DNA of 21,521 bases from a virus: positions 1 to 21,521 of IMG/VR virus record IMGVR_UViG_3300022934_000235; one strand, given 5' to 3'. Positions 13,438-21,014 of this stretch are shown here, in pieces. A program made the translations under genes and the position numbers. Below the pieces are notes generated by a model that was given only the letters and a program-made list of their open reading frames with translations, did no database searches and had not been told where the DNA came from. The first letter of the stretch is position 1. The number at the start of each line of letters is the position of its first letter.

Positions 13438-13722
13438 TCAAACGAGGCCCAATCGTTTCTTTTCTTGCCAATCAAACACCTCTTCGCTACGCACGGTCAT
13501 TTTGTAAGACCGCAGAACCACCTGATTCGTAACGACGTAGCTGATTTTCAGCTCGCTGGCAATCTCTGGAACGGTTTTACCGCGCTTCCGCAGCTTCTGA
13601 ATTTCTTTAACAACATCAGCAAACTTCCGTGGCTTTTCCGCCTTGGGAGCCTCTGTTTTTCTTACGCTAGTACCAGAGGACTCACTTTTACGGACCGGCA
13701 TGGATTTAGTGCGGCTTTTCAT
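13438..13722 (-). CDS. leftward helix-turn-helix protein within the structural module
   Basis: A 94-residue basic protein encoded on the opposite strand to all surrounding virion genes. The first 30 residues are Lys/Arg/Ser/Thr-rich and probably disordered. Residues about 36-70 (VVKEIQKLRKRGKTVPEIAS, then ELKISYVVTNQVVLRSY) form a clear helix-turn-helix pattern like those of small phage regulators. ATG 13722 and ATG 13701 are possible starts. The gene ends just beyond the capsid terminator and its start faces the 13748 gene. A regulatory role is inferred; it could also be a homing or accessory insertion (moron-like). No terminator follows it on its own strand. Confidence 0.72.
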   Translation of the reverse strand: MKSRTKSMPVRKSESSGTSVRKTEAPKAEKPRKFADVVKEIQKLRKRGKTVPEIASELKISYVVTNQVVLRSYKMTVRSEEVFDWQEKKRLGLV

Positions 13723-13747
13723 TACTCAGGATAGTACAAAAAGCTTT

Positions 13748-13882
13748 ATGGACATTCCAGCCAGCACAGTCAACGAAACCCAAGCGCAAATTGAACTAAA
13801 CGGTGGAACGGTTTACCACGCTTGCGTCCTACCTAAACCGGCACGACGTAGTAGAGCTAAACTCAAAAGAAAGTGGTATTAA
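13748..13882 (+). CDS. small basic protein before the connector gene
   Basis: A 44-residue protein from ATG 13748, starting MDIPASTVNETQAQIELNGG and ending in a strongly basic tail (ARRSRAKLKRKWY). The frame is open upstream to 13643, but that part lies inside the antisense HTH gene, so the short form is preferred. It lies 3 bp before the connector gene. No family recognised. Its size and position are consistent with a small head-completion accessory protein. Confidence 0.55.
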   Translation: MDIPASTVNETQAQIELNGGTVYHACVLPKPARRSRAKLKRKWY

Positions 13883-13885
13883 ACC

Positions 13886-14413
13886 GTGGCCGCAACAATC
13901 GACGCCACTCTTCAGGGAGCATCAGCCAATAGCTATGTAACGTTGGCCGAAGCCGACGCATACTTCCTGACGACCCCACACGATGAGCATTGGAGTGGGT
14001 CGGATGATCACAAAAACCGTGGGATCATTACCGCAACACGGTATCTAGACAACTTTGACTATTACGGAACGCGCTGCAGCACGACCCAAGCATTGAAGTG
14101 GCCGCGCAAAGACTACAAAGTTGACGGCGTAGAGATCGACTGCACCTACATCCCGCAGCAAGTCAAAAACGCCACATTTGAACTTGCCCATGTGCTCCTT
14201 TACAACGGTGAAGCCCTTGTAGGCACCACTGGAACGCAGGGCACTTACGAGGAAGTAGAGCTTGGCGACCTCAAGGTCAAGTACAAGGACAGCAGCCAAA
14301 CCCCCGGCGTCATCAACAACATCCTCGACATTTACCCTTGGCTTGAATCATTCCTCGGCCCCTACATGAAATCCGGCGCAACCAACTACGCCGTAACCCT
14401 GGAACGAGGCTGA
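13886..14413 (+). CDS. head-tail connector, DnaT-like/gp6-like adaptor
   Basis: A 175-residue protein starting at GTG 13886. It has the signature of the so-called DnaT-like phage family: NSYVTLAEADAYFLTT near residue 16, GIITATRYLDNFDYYGTRCS around 48-67, ALKWPRKDYKVDG, and IPQQVKNATFELAHVLL around 90-106. This family sits in the position of head-tail adaptors that bind the portal ring from below and complete the head. It is followed 1 bp later by the head-closure gene. The role as adaptor is based on family position; the old DnaT name does not imply replication. Confidence 0.78.
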   Translation: MAATIDATLQGASANSYVTLAEADAYFLTTPHDEHWSGSDDHKNRGIITATRYLDNFDYYGTRCSTTQALKWPRKDYKVDGVEIDCTYIPQQVKNATFELAHVLLYNGEALVGTTGTQGTYEEVELGDLKVKYKDSSQTPGVINNILDIYPWLESFLGPYMKSGATNYAVTLERG

Positions 14414-14414
14414 C

Positions 14415-14792
14415 ATGGCGCTAATTGACGACGTATTCGGCAGCATTCCAACCACCATCCTTAGAGATTGGGGCCGGGACATCACCTATGTCAAAACCGG
14501 ACTGCCATCGGTTTACGACCCAAGCACTGGAACGGTGGTGAGTGTTGAGACCACGGTGACGGTGAAGGCAGTCATCCTCAACGTCAACCCCAGTGAATAT
14601 GACGGTTTGTATCAAACCACTGATTTAAAGGTGATTTTCGGCGCATCAGAGCTGGGTGATTACTACCCGATGCAAGCTGATCACATCCGTTACACGGAAG
14701 CAGGTGAAACCCGCGAAGCCAAACTGATCGACATCAACACAAAACGCGGCGACGGCCCAATCCTGCACACCATCATTGCGAGGCCGCAGTAA
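14415..14792 (+). CDS. head closure/neck protein
   Basis: A 125-residue beta-rich protein starting MALIDDVFGSIPTTILRDWG. Strand segments such as TVTVKAVILNVNPSEYDG, DLKVIFGASELG and HIRYTEAGETREAKLIDINT resemble small SPP1 gp16-like head-closure proteins. The position after the adaptor and before a gp10-like neck protein agrees. It would plug the connector once DNA is packaged. It overlaps the next gene by one base (TAATG), indicating translational coupling. Confidence 0.65.
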   Translation: MALIDDVFGSIPTTILRDWGRDITYVKTGLPSVYDPSTGTVVSVETTVTVKAVILNVNPSEYDGLYQTTDLKVIFGASELGDYYPMQADHIRYTEAGETREAKLIDINTKRGDGPILHTIIARPQ

Positions 14793-15346
14793 TGGCTAAG
14801 CGCGACATACAATTTTTGGTTCGTGACCTAGAAGCACTGACGATTCAAGGCGCTGCTGAAGCCGCAGTGGAAATCATGAATGCCTTGGTCAAAGCCGGTC
14901 CTGGTTATACAGGTGATTTTTCGTCTTCTTGGTACACGATTGCTCCCGGCAAATCTGCTGGCGGACCTCGTAACAGCAGCGGGCTTTACAACTACACCCT
15001 TAGAAATGTTCCGAAGACGAAGTTTAAAACCACAGGTGTCTACTCAATAGTTAATACGTCTCCTTACGCAGCTCAAGCTATGGACTTAGTTCCGTACACA
15101 AAGCCGCTTCCAGATCAGGAGATACCGGAGCGCGTTGTCACCACAAAAGATATTACAACTGGCAAACGCGACGAAGGCGCAACACGCGGCGAAGTGAGCG
15201 GTTCAGGCAAAGCAACTAGCACAGCACCGGCTGACTGGTGGTTTACTTTTGGCAGAGGTGGCGGCCTAAGCAGCTCGCTTGCTAAAGGTTTTAAAAGAGG
15301 TTTTAAACAGCCCCTTAGATTTGGTAAAGCACGAGGATTCGGTTAA
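14792..15346 (+). CDS. neck/tail-completion protein, HK97 gp10-like
   Basis: A 184-residue protein starting MAKRDIQFLVRDLEALTIQG. Residues 10-45 form a helix followed by GDFSSSWYTIAP; then NTSPYAAQAMDLVPYT near 87-102, the pattern of HK97 gp10-like neck proteins (a YA-x-x-x-x-YG-like site). The C-terminal part is basic and Gly/Ser-rich (GGGLSSSLAKGFKRGFKQPL). It joins the tail to the head-completion ring. It is coupled on both sides by 1-base TAATG overlaps, so the three connector genes are translated as a unit. Confidence 0.7.
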   Translation: MAKRDIQFLVRDLEALTIQGAAEAAVEIMNALVKAGPGYTGDFSSSWYTIAPGKSAGGPRNSSGLYNYTLRNVPKTKFKTTGVYSIVNTSPYAAQAMDLVPYTKPLPDQEIPERVVTTKDITTGKRDEGATRGEVSGSGKATSTAPADWWFTFGRGGGLSSSLAKGFKRGFKQPLRFGKARGFG

Positions 15347-15777
15347 TGGATTACCAAGCTATTCGCGCAGCTGTTGAAAACCCGTTGCTGACTGCGTTCA
15401 ACAGCTTGACGCCGCCAGTGCCGGTTTACTTCGACAACATTACAGCCGCGCCTAAAAACACCACAACCGAATACGTTCGAGTCAATGTGACCTTCGGAAT
15501 CACAAACGAACCAACCTTGACAGGTAGCGTTGACTTTGCGCGTGGTGCGGTTGTTATTCGCGTGTTTACCGAAAAAGGCCGTGGCCCAGCACGAAACCAG
15601 ACGCTGGTAAATACAGCCGTCACCGCATTAGAAACACTCAACGACACAGAAAAAACAAACAGCGGTGTATTTTTCCGCGTAGGAGAGATTGATGGTCCGT
15701 CATTTATGTCTGACGAAACATCGCCTCATTTTATGAGCCGTGTTAGTACAGGCTACACAGCAACTGTGCTCAGTTAA
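15346..15777 (+). CDS. tail terminator protein (DUF4128-like)
   Basis: A 143-residue protein starting MDYQAIRAAVENPLLTAFNS. It contains VPVYFDNITAAPKNTTTEYV (about 25-44), a strand ARGAVVIRVFTEKGRG (about 65-80), a helix with VNTAVTALETLN, and a C-terminal SRVSTGYTATVLS strand. This is the usual layout of tail terminators (lambda gpU/DUF4128 type), which cap the tail tube and dock it to the neck. The position between the gp10-like protein and the tube gene agrees. It has a 1-base overlap with the upstream gene. Confidence 0.75.
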   Translation: MDYQAIRAAVENPLLTAFNSLTPPVPVYFDNITAAPKNTTTEYVRVNVTFGITNEPTLTGSVDFARGAVVIRVFTEKGRGPARNQTLVNTAVTALETLNDTEKTNSGVFFRVGEIDGPSFMSDETSPHFMSRVSTGYTATVLS

Positions 15778-15841
15778 TAAAAGGGCTATCCTATAAAAAG
15801 CCGGGCAGTGCCCGCAGAAAACCACATTCTTCGGTACGCCA

Positions 15842-16612
15842 ATGGCCGCCACCGTTCTGTCCGGCACCTCGGGTGCCCTGTATTACAAACCTGCTGGCAC
15901 CCTGGGCCAGTGTGACTCCACTGGTATTGACACCACTGGAGACACCATCACCGTCGCGCCTTTCCTGAACTTTAAGGTTGGCGACCCTGTTGTTTTCAGT
16001 GTTGTTGACACCACTGACGGCAGCACCGGAACCGGCACCCTGCCCTCTGGCATTGTGGCTGGCACGGTTTACTACGTCATCTCTTACGTCAACACCACGG
16101 GTGTGATGCAGGTGTCCGCCACTTCCGGTGGTTCGACCATCACCATCACCGACACCGGCACTGTTGCGGCCCCCAACAAGTTCCAAGTCGAGTATTCAGC
16201 TTTTTCGGCTGTGGGCCAAGTGCGTGAGTGGAGCTTTGAGATCACTCGTGACGAAATCGACGTTACGACCATTGGCGCTGCTCCCGGTCAGTACGTTCCC
16301 TTCCGTACCTTCATCGCAGGTTTTGCGGATGGTTCGGGCAGCGCAACGGTGTACTTCACCGACACCGACGACACCCTGGGCAACCGGATGGTGGAAGACG
16401 TGGTGCTGCGTATTCAGACCGGCGCAAAGTTCAAGCTCTACACCGACCAAGTGTTTAGCGGTGGCACGTTGAACGACACCTTGAGCCGTTCCATCGAGTT
16501 TGAAGCCAACCTGACTTCCGCAAACCTGGCGATCAACCCTGATGACGCTCAGGCTGTGGACATCAACTTCCGCCCAACCACCACCCCGACTTTCGACTTC
16601 GCTAAGTCCTGA
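15842..16612 (+). CDS. major tail tube protein with an inserted domain
   Basis: A 256-residue protein between the tail terminator and the chaperones, followed by a strong terminator: the position and expression signs of the tail tube subunit. The tube fold appears in residues 1-20 (MAATVLSGTSGALYYKPAGT) and from about 124 on (VGQVREWSFEITRDEIDVTT, then FADGSGSATVYFTDTDDTLG). Between them, about residues 28-115, lies a separate beta-rich unit (PFLNFKVGDPVVFSVVDTTD, GTVYYVISYVNTTGVMQVSA) resembling Ig-like surface domains inserted in phage tube proteins. Codons are biased to C, as in the capsid gene. Upstream, 15802-15814 forms a small CGGGC/GCCCG hairpin without a T-run. Confidence 0.82.
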   Translation: MAATVLSGTSGALYYKPAGTLGQCDSTGIDTTGDTITVAPFLNFKVGDPVVFSVVDTTDGSTGTGTLPSGIVAGTVYYVISYVNTTGVMQVSATSGGSTITITDTGTVAAPNKFQVEYSAFSAVGQVREWSFEITRDEIDVTTIGAAPGQYVPFRTFIAGFADGSGSATVYFTDTDDTLGNRMVEDVVLRIQTGAKFKLYTDQVFSGGTLNDTLSRSIEFEANLTSANLAINPDDAQAVDINFRPTTTPTFDFAKS

Positions 16613-16639
16613 TAACTTAGAATCCGAATAAGGGTGCTA

Positions 16640-16665
16640 ACCCCGGTTATCCGCCGGGGTTTTTT
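16640..16665 (+). terminator. intrinsic terminator after the tail tube gene
   Basis: ACCCCGG (16640-16646) and CCGGGGT (16654-16660) form a perfect 7-bp stem with a 7-nt loop, followed by five more T. It lies 28 bp after the tail tube stop and before the chaperone gene. Confidence 0.9.
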
Positions 16666-16708
16666 CATGCCTAATCCGCTACATTAGACGCATACATCTG
16701 TAATTCAA

Positions 16709-17056
16709 ATGCCCGCCAGCAATCTGCGTGCAATCGACAAGCTTCGTAAGGCAGCCAACCTCGAACCAACCAAGAAAGAAGTTGTACTTTCGGATGGAAC
16801 GATTTTCACGTTCTATTCCACGTCACTGGTAATGGCCGAACGTGAGCGTGCTACACGGAATGCAAAATCAGACGACGCAAACGCTTTTGCTCTGCAGCTT
16901 CTGATTGCCAAGGCAATGGATGAAAACGGGCAGAAGCTGTTTAATGCTGGCGAGATTGACGTTTTGAAGAACGAGGTCAAAGACAAAGATTTGCAGTCGT
17001 TGATGCTGGCGGTTCTTGCTGACGATGACTCTGCTGAAATGGACCCAAACTCCTAA
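16709..17056 (+). CDS. tail assembly chaperone (gpG-like, unshifted product)
   Basis: A 115-residue protein between the tail tube and tape measure genes, the position of lambda gpG. Features: MPASNLRAIDKLRKAANLEP, a strand pair DGTIFTFYSTSLVMAERERA, helices around LLIAKAMDENGQKLFNAGEI, and an acidic C-terminus ending DDDSAEMDPNS. It binds the tape measure protein and recruits tube subunits. Its last codons contain the slippery heptamer CCCAAAC (17044-17050), from which a fraction of ribosomes should continue into the T frame. Family identification rests on gene order and the frameshift arrangement. Confidence 0.8.
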   Translation: MPASNLRAIDKLRKAANLEPTKKEVVLSDGTIFTFYSTSLVMAERERATRNAKSDDANAFALQLLIAKAMDENGQKLFNAGEIDVLKNEVKDKDLQSLMLAVLADDDSAEMDPNS

Positions 17057-17244
17057 GCGCAGAACTTCGCAAAGACAACTGGCTCATGCTGCAGTTCGGC
17101 GTTGCCAAGGAACTGGGCATGACCTTGTCGCAAGTTCGCGCCACCATGACCCCAGAGGAGCTGCTTGGCTGGAGCGCCTACTTCAAAGTGCTCAACGACG
17201 ACCAGCAAAAAGAAATGGATAAAGCCAAGCGCCGCCGCCGCTAA
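16709..17244 (+). CDS. tail assembly chaperone GT fusion by -1 frameshift
   Basis: Predicted join of 16709-17050 and 17050-17244, 178 residues. In the -1 frame, open after the TGA at 17035-17037, translation continues LLSAELRKDNWLMLQFGVAK, then ELGMTLSQVRATMTPEELLG and WSAYFKVLNDDQQKEMDKAK with four final Arg. The EELLGW-AYF motif and basic end are typical of the T domain of siphovirus GT proteins. The T part has no plausible independent start that would include its first residues, and its frame differs by exactly -1, as in lambda. The long form binds tail tube subunits while the G part coats the tape measure. Confidence 0.82.
17044..17050 (+). promoter_or_regulatory. -1 programmed ribosomal frameshift site CCCAAAC
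   Basis: The heptamer reads C CCA AAC in the G frame and fits X XXY YYZ exactly. It lies one sense codon before the G stop codon (TAA 17054-17056) and inside the short window (17038-17053) where the shift must happen. No strong pseudoknot is obvious just downstream; only weak short stems are seen. Confidence 0.85.
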
Positions 17245-17271
17245 ACTTTTAAGAGTACAAGTCAAAGTGCT

Positions 17272-20200
17272 GTGGCTGACTATCAGGCAAAAATCAATTT
17301 GCTTGTTAGCGGCCAACAGCAGCTAAAGGCTTTAACGAACCAGCTTAAAGAAGCTTCTGAGCAAGCTGAGGCTCTAAACCAAAAAACTGAAAATATCAAG
17401 GCCGCTGGAAGGCGATCCCGCACTATTTTAAGTGTTACAGGGAGAGACCAACCAAGAGGCCCCAAAGGCCAGTTTGCTAAAGATCCAGACAGGCAGTTAC
17501 GCTTAAGCGCACTAAGGCAAGAGCGAGAAAACTTTAAAGAATTTAGGGCTTCCAGAAGAACACTCCAGTTAAAGAAGCTTGCTGTAACTGAAACAGAGAA
17601 TCAAGTACGCGCACAGAAAAAAGTAAATAGGGAAAATGTAAAACAACTAGAGACCCAAGTTCAAATTGACAAAACAGTTGAACTGTTCAACACACGACTG
17701 GCTAAGTTTCAACGTGGCCGTCCTTTAGAAACAAAGACAAACGTACAGGAGGTGCAACGCATTCGAGATGCTGGTGAGCAATTACAGCAAGCGTTTGCGG
17801 CAGCTAAAAAAGGCGGGCAAGAAAACTTGCGCTTGCTGAAAACATTAGCTGACGCTCTAGGCAAGTTAGTTGAAAAACAAAATGAATTAAACAGAGCATC
17901 TAAACTAAGCACTCAAGGCTTTGAGAGAGGCCGTGCTTTACAGGAAAGAGTAGACAGCCTTGCACAATCAGGTCTGGTAGGTGCTCCTAGGGTTAAAGCC
18001 GCACGCCGTATTGCTACTGCGGTTATTGATGCTGGGAACGTAGGAGACGCAATCAAATACGCTAAAGCAGTAGGTAAAGCAGAAGCCCTTATCAGAAGAA
18101 CAGAAAAAGAAGTACAAAAAATTGAAAAAGGTTTAAATTCAGTAACGTCAACTCAAAGAACTTTAAACAACCTAAGCCAGCAAGAGCTAGTAGACAAGAA
18201 GGCAGTGGGACGTATTCAAGCCAAGCTGGACAAAGCTAGGCAAGAAGCCTTAAAAGGAAATATAAAGGCAGCTAAAAAACTTACGCAAGAGGTTAAAGAC
18301 GAGCTTCAAGCACAGAGAAACATAACTAGAGAACTGAAAAAACAGAAAAAAGATAGAGATAAGGCAAGCAGACAAAAAGCTGCTGGTCGTGGAAGGTTTG
18401 TTGGCAACCTTGCCTCATCAGTTGGTTTTCCACTTTTATTTGGCGGTGGCGCAGGCTCTGTTGTTGGTGGTGCGATAGGCACCATCGCAGGTTCTTTACT
18501 TGGACCGGGGGGAGCTTTTGGCGGCGCTATTTTAGGAAGTTCTATCGGTCAACAGTTTGACACGTTGGCTGAATCAACTTTAAACCTTGCTAGAGCATTT
18601 CAAAATACAACTGACGGCCTTGAGGATATAGTCAGGTCTTTAGGCACACAAACACCGGAAGGATTCAGAGGCCGAGCAAGTTTCTTAGCATCCCAAGGTT
18701 TCGGAGCCCAAGCAGGTCTTGCTGCATCTCAAGAATTTGAAACTATCTATGGCTCAGAAGCGGCAAGAAAGATTAGAGAGCTAGCAGACACGACCAGAGA
18801 ATGGGACAGACTTATTGCTGAGCTAGGCACTGAACTACAACTTTTCTTATCTGGTCCGTTAAAAGCAACGCTAGAAGCAATCAAAAGAGTCACAGGTCGA
18901 GGTGAGCCGGACAAACAAGGCTCAGTAGCCTCTAGAAACCGTTTTCAAACAGAAGCTGACGCCCTTTTACCTCAAATAGAAGCATTACGCGCTATAGACC
19001 AGAAGAGTATTGGAGAAAAACAGCAATTAGCTGCTCTGGAGGCAAAACGCAACAATTTACTAGCGGTTGCAGTACAGTACAACAGAGAAATCGAAAAATC
19101 AAAGAAAAACCAAGCTCAGAGCGGTCAAGACATAGTAAATCTTGAACAATTAACAAATCAGATTTTACGTGATCGTAAAGCTGTAGATGACGCAGCGACT
19201 GATGCCGTTCGACAACAGCTGACAGCAAGAAGAGATAACCTTGCACTACTGCAGAGTGAAGCTAATATCCTAAAACTTACGCAGAATAGAGATAGAATTA
19301 AAGCCGAACTAGCTGTAGAAAAAGAACAGAACGAAAACAGTCAAAGGGCTATACAACTTGAAGATGAGTTAAACCGTGCTAACGCCGCTTTAACACAAGC
19401 CAAACTAAGCCGAAACAACGCCTTGGTGCGTGCTCAACGTGCAATTAGCCGTGAAGAGTTTTCCAATCTAGCGGCTGCAGAGAGAGCACGCATACAGATT
19501 AACGCTACTTTGCAGGAAGGTTTGGGTATCCAAGATACAGGAGCTGAATACTACGAGCGAACCGTTGCAAGCCTTAAAACTCAATTAAAAGCAAATATAG
19601 ACCTTCTTGAAGCTCGTAAACAACAAGAATTAGTAGGTAAAAATGAACTAGAAGTAATAAACGCTATTGTTACAAAATATGACCAACTTATTACGCTAGA
19701 GCAAACTCGCACAGCTCTAAAATTAGAGCAAAAGAAACAAACCGAACTTGCTCGTTTAGATTCCGAGCAGCAGTTTAAAAACGAACTTGCTTTGCAAAAG
19801 CTACAAAGCAAAAATCAAGCTGAAGCATTTATTCGGCAAACCAGCCCAGAGACTATCGGTAAATTCCAATTCAAAGGTTTCGGGTTCTTTGACCAGAGTG
19901 TTGCTCTAGAAGACGATCTATTGAAAAGTAGAACTGCCCAAATAGCGGAATACACTACAGAGTTAAACCAGCTAAACCTTCGTATTCAAGAATTAAGTCT
20001 TGCAGGAGCAGATCCAAAAGGGCGTTTAGGTGATTTGATAAAAGAACGGGATGCTCTTCAGCAAACCAAAGAACTTTACGAACAGTTGCAACCAGCCCAA
20101 GACGCTGCTGCAGTAGCCCAGCAGCGTTACAACGAAGCGTTGGCAGTAACCACACCTGTTGCTGAATCCCTAGTCAACGAGCTACGTGAGGTTGTTGCTG

Positions 20201-20670
20201 GAACGAAGAGTGCTCAAGAGGCATTTGCTGATTTCTTGAGAGTTATCGCAGAGCAATTTTTCACTCTTGCTGCAAGAATGCTTGCACAGTATGCGGCTCT
20301 TGCTCTTGCGCGAAATCTTGCGTTTGGCGGTACATCCGGTGGCGGTAGTGTTATTCCACAGGTGCTTACTGCTGGTCTTGACTTTAGTGGTGCATTTGCT
20401 GATGGCGGTCGGCCTGCAGTCGGCAAAGCCGCGCTGGTTGGTGAACGCGGACCAGAGCTGTTTGTCCCCAACAGGTCAGGCACCATCATCCCCAACGATC
20501 AGTTGGGTGGATCGAGCAACACAGTTACAGTTAATGTGGACGCGAAAGGTACAGAGGTGTCGGGCAACAGCGACCAATCAAGGCAGCTTGGTGCTGCTAT
20601 CTCCCGCGCAGTCCAAGCTGAGCTGGTGAAACAGCAACGTCCTGGCGGTGTGCTGCACTCTTCTCGCTGA
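17272..20670 (+). CDS. tail tape measure protein
   Basis: An 1132-residue protein starting at GTG 17272, by far the longest gene. Residues about 1-370 and 560-1000 are mostly long charged helices and coiled coil. Residues about 373-430 are Gly-rich and hydrophobic (VGFPLLFGGGAGSVVGGAIG, then TIAGSLLGPGGAFGGAIL), probably the membrane-active part used in DNA delivery. The C-terminus has the characteristic AFADGGRPAVGKAALVGERG and PELFVPNRSGTIIPND motif of tape measure proteins. It sets tail length; by the usual 0.15 nm per residue rule the tail would be about 170 nm. The DNA is clearly more A-rich, with AGA/TTA codons, than the neighbouring capsid and tube genes. No peptidase domain recognised. 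Confidence 0.95.
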   Translation: MADYQAKINLLVSGQQQLKALTNQLKEASEQAEALNQKTENIKAAGRRSRTILSVTGRDQPRGPKGQFAKDPDRQLRLSALRQERENFKEFRASRRTLQLKKLAVTETENQVRAQKKVNRENVKQLETQVQIDKTVELFNTRLAKFQRGRPLETKTNVQEVQRIRDAGEQLQQAFAAAKKGGQENLRLLKTLADALGKLVEKQNELNRASKLSTQGFERGRALQERVDSLAQSGLVGAPRVKAARRIATAVIDAGNVGDAIKYAKAVGKAEALIRRTEKEVQKIEKGLNSVTSTQRTLNNLSQQELVDKKAVGRIQAKLDKARQEALKGNIKAAKKLTQEVKDELQAQRNITRELKKQKKDRDKASRQKAAGRGRFVGNLASSVGFPLLFGGGAGSVVGGAIGTIAGSLLGPGGAFGGAILGSSIGQQFDTLAESTLNLARAFQNTTDGLEDIVRSLGTQTPEGFRGRASFLASQGFGAQAGLAASQEFETIYGSEAARKIRELADTTREWDRLIAELGTELQLFLSGPLKATLEAIKRVTGRGEPDKQGSVASRNRFQTEADALLPQIEALRAIDQKSIGEKQQLAALEAKRNNLLAVAVQYNREIEKSKKNQAQSGQDIVNLEQLTNQILRDRKAVDDAATDAVRQQLTARRDNLALLQSEANILKLTQNRDRIKAELAVEKEQNENSQRAIQLEDELNRANAALTQAKLSRNNALVRAQRAISREEFSNLAAAERARIQINATLQEGLGIQDTGAEYYERTVASLKTQLKANIDLLEARKQQELVGKNELEVINAIVTKYDQLITLEQTRTALKLEQKKQTELARLDSEQQFKNELALQKLQSKNQAEAFIRQTSPETIGKFQFKGFGFFDQSVALEDDLLKSRTAQIAEYTTELNQLNLRIQELSLAGADPKGRLGDLIKERDALQQTKELYEQLQPAQDAAAVAQQRYNEALAVTTPVAESLVNELREVVAGTKSAQEAFADFLRVIAEQFFTLAARMLAQYAALALARNLAFGGTSGGGSVIPQVLTAGLDFSGAFADGGRPAVGKAALVGERGPELFVPNRSGTIIPNDQLGGSSNTVTVNVDAKGTEVSGNSDQSRQLGAAISRAVQAELVKQQRPGGVLHSSR

Positions 20671-20672
20671 TC

Positions 20673-21014
20673 ATGGCTACGTTTCCTGACTACGAGCCGG
20701 TTTACACGGCGTCAAAAGTAAGCAACCCAAACACCAAAACTGTGCAGTTTGGTGACGGTTACGAGCATCGAATCACGTTTGGCTTAAACCAAAACCCAAA
20801 GCAGTGGTCCGTAACCTTTGACCAAGACACAGAAGACGCAAATGTAATCGCGGCATTTTTAGATGCTCGCGCTGATGATTCAGCAGCATTTGACTGGACG
20901 CCACCGTACGAAACACAGTCGTACAAATGGGTGTGTGAATCATGGACACGCGAGATTTACAACCCTCATCGCGCCAGAATCAGTGCAACCTTCCGTCAAG
21001 TCTTTGAAGTCTGA
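20673..21014 (+). CDS. minor tail protein, lambda gpM-like
   Basis: A 113-residue protein following the tape measure gene by 2 bp. It has the gpM family pattern: a VSNPNTKTVQFGDGYEHRIT segment near residues 16-35, FDQDTEDANVIAAFLDARAD in the middle, FDWTPPYETQSYKWVCESWT around 74-93, and a terminal NPHRARISATFRQV. In lambda-like tails gpM acts in tail-tip assembly together with gpL and gpK. Its stop overlaps the start of the gpL-like gene (TGATG), as in lambda-like gene order. Confidence 0.88.
   Translation: MATFPDYEPVYTASKVSNPNTKTVQFGDGYEHRITFGLNQNPKQWSVTFDQDTEDANVIAAFLDARADDSAAFDWTPPYETQSYKWVCESWTREIYNPHRARISATFRQVFEV

Larger units (their letters stand above)
38..20205 (+). repeat. dispersed strand-polar heptamer TGGAACG (22 copies)
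   Basis: Copies on the + strand start at 38, 129, 446, 611, 1040, 1764, 2215, 2235, 2925, 5678, 6266, 6341, 6620, 6849, 7372, 13567, 13804, 14230, 14400, 14528, 16795 and 20199. I found one copy on the - strand (16487-16493). The relative TGGATCG adds 11 + strand copies (624, 718, 1131, 1544, 2597, 2773, 4272, 5170, 6088, 10972, 20508) against one on the - strand (10365). Counts are by eye. About one copy per strand is expected for a random heptamer. The biological role is unknown; a Chi-like or genome-polarity signal is the leading idea. Confidence 0.75.

Noticed and set aside
12936-13734. Long frames overlapping the end of the capsid gene (- strand 12936-13475 and + strand 13060-13734)
   Set aside because: They run through the capsid gene and its terminator and show low-complexity Val/Gly/His or Pro/Ser/Thr composition; both are shadows.
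17016-17222. ATG-initiated frame overlapping the chaperone region
   Set aside because: It is in the third frame, is Arg/His-rich without motifs, and conflicts with the G and T frames, which together match the known chaperone arrangement.
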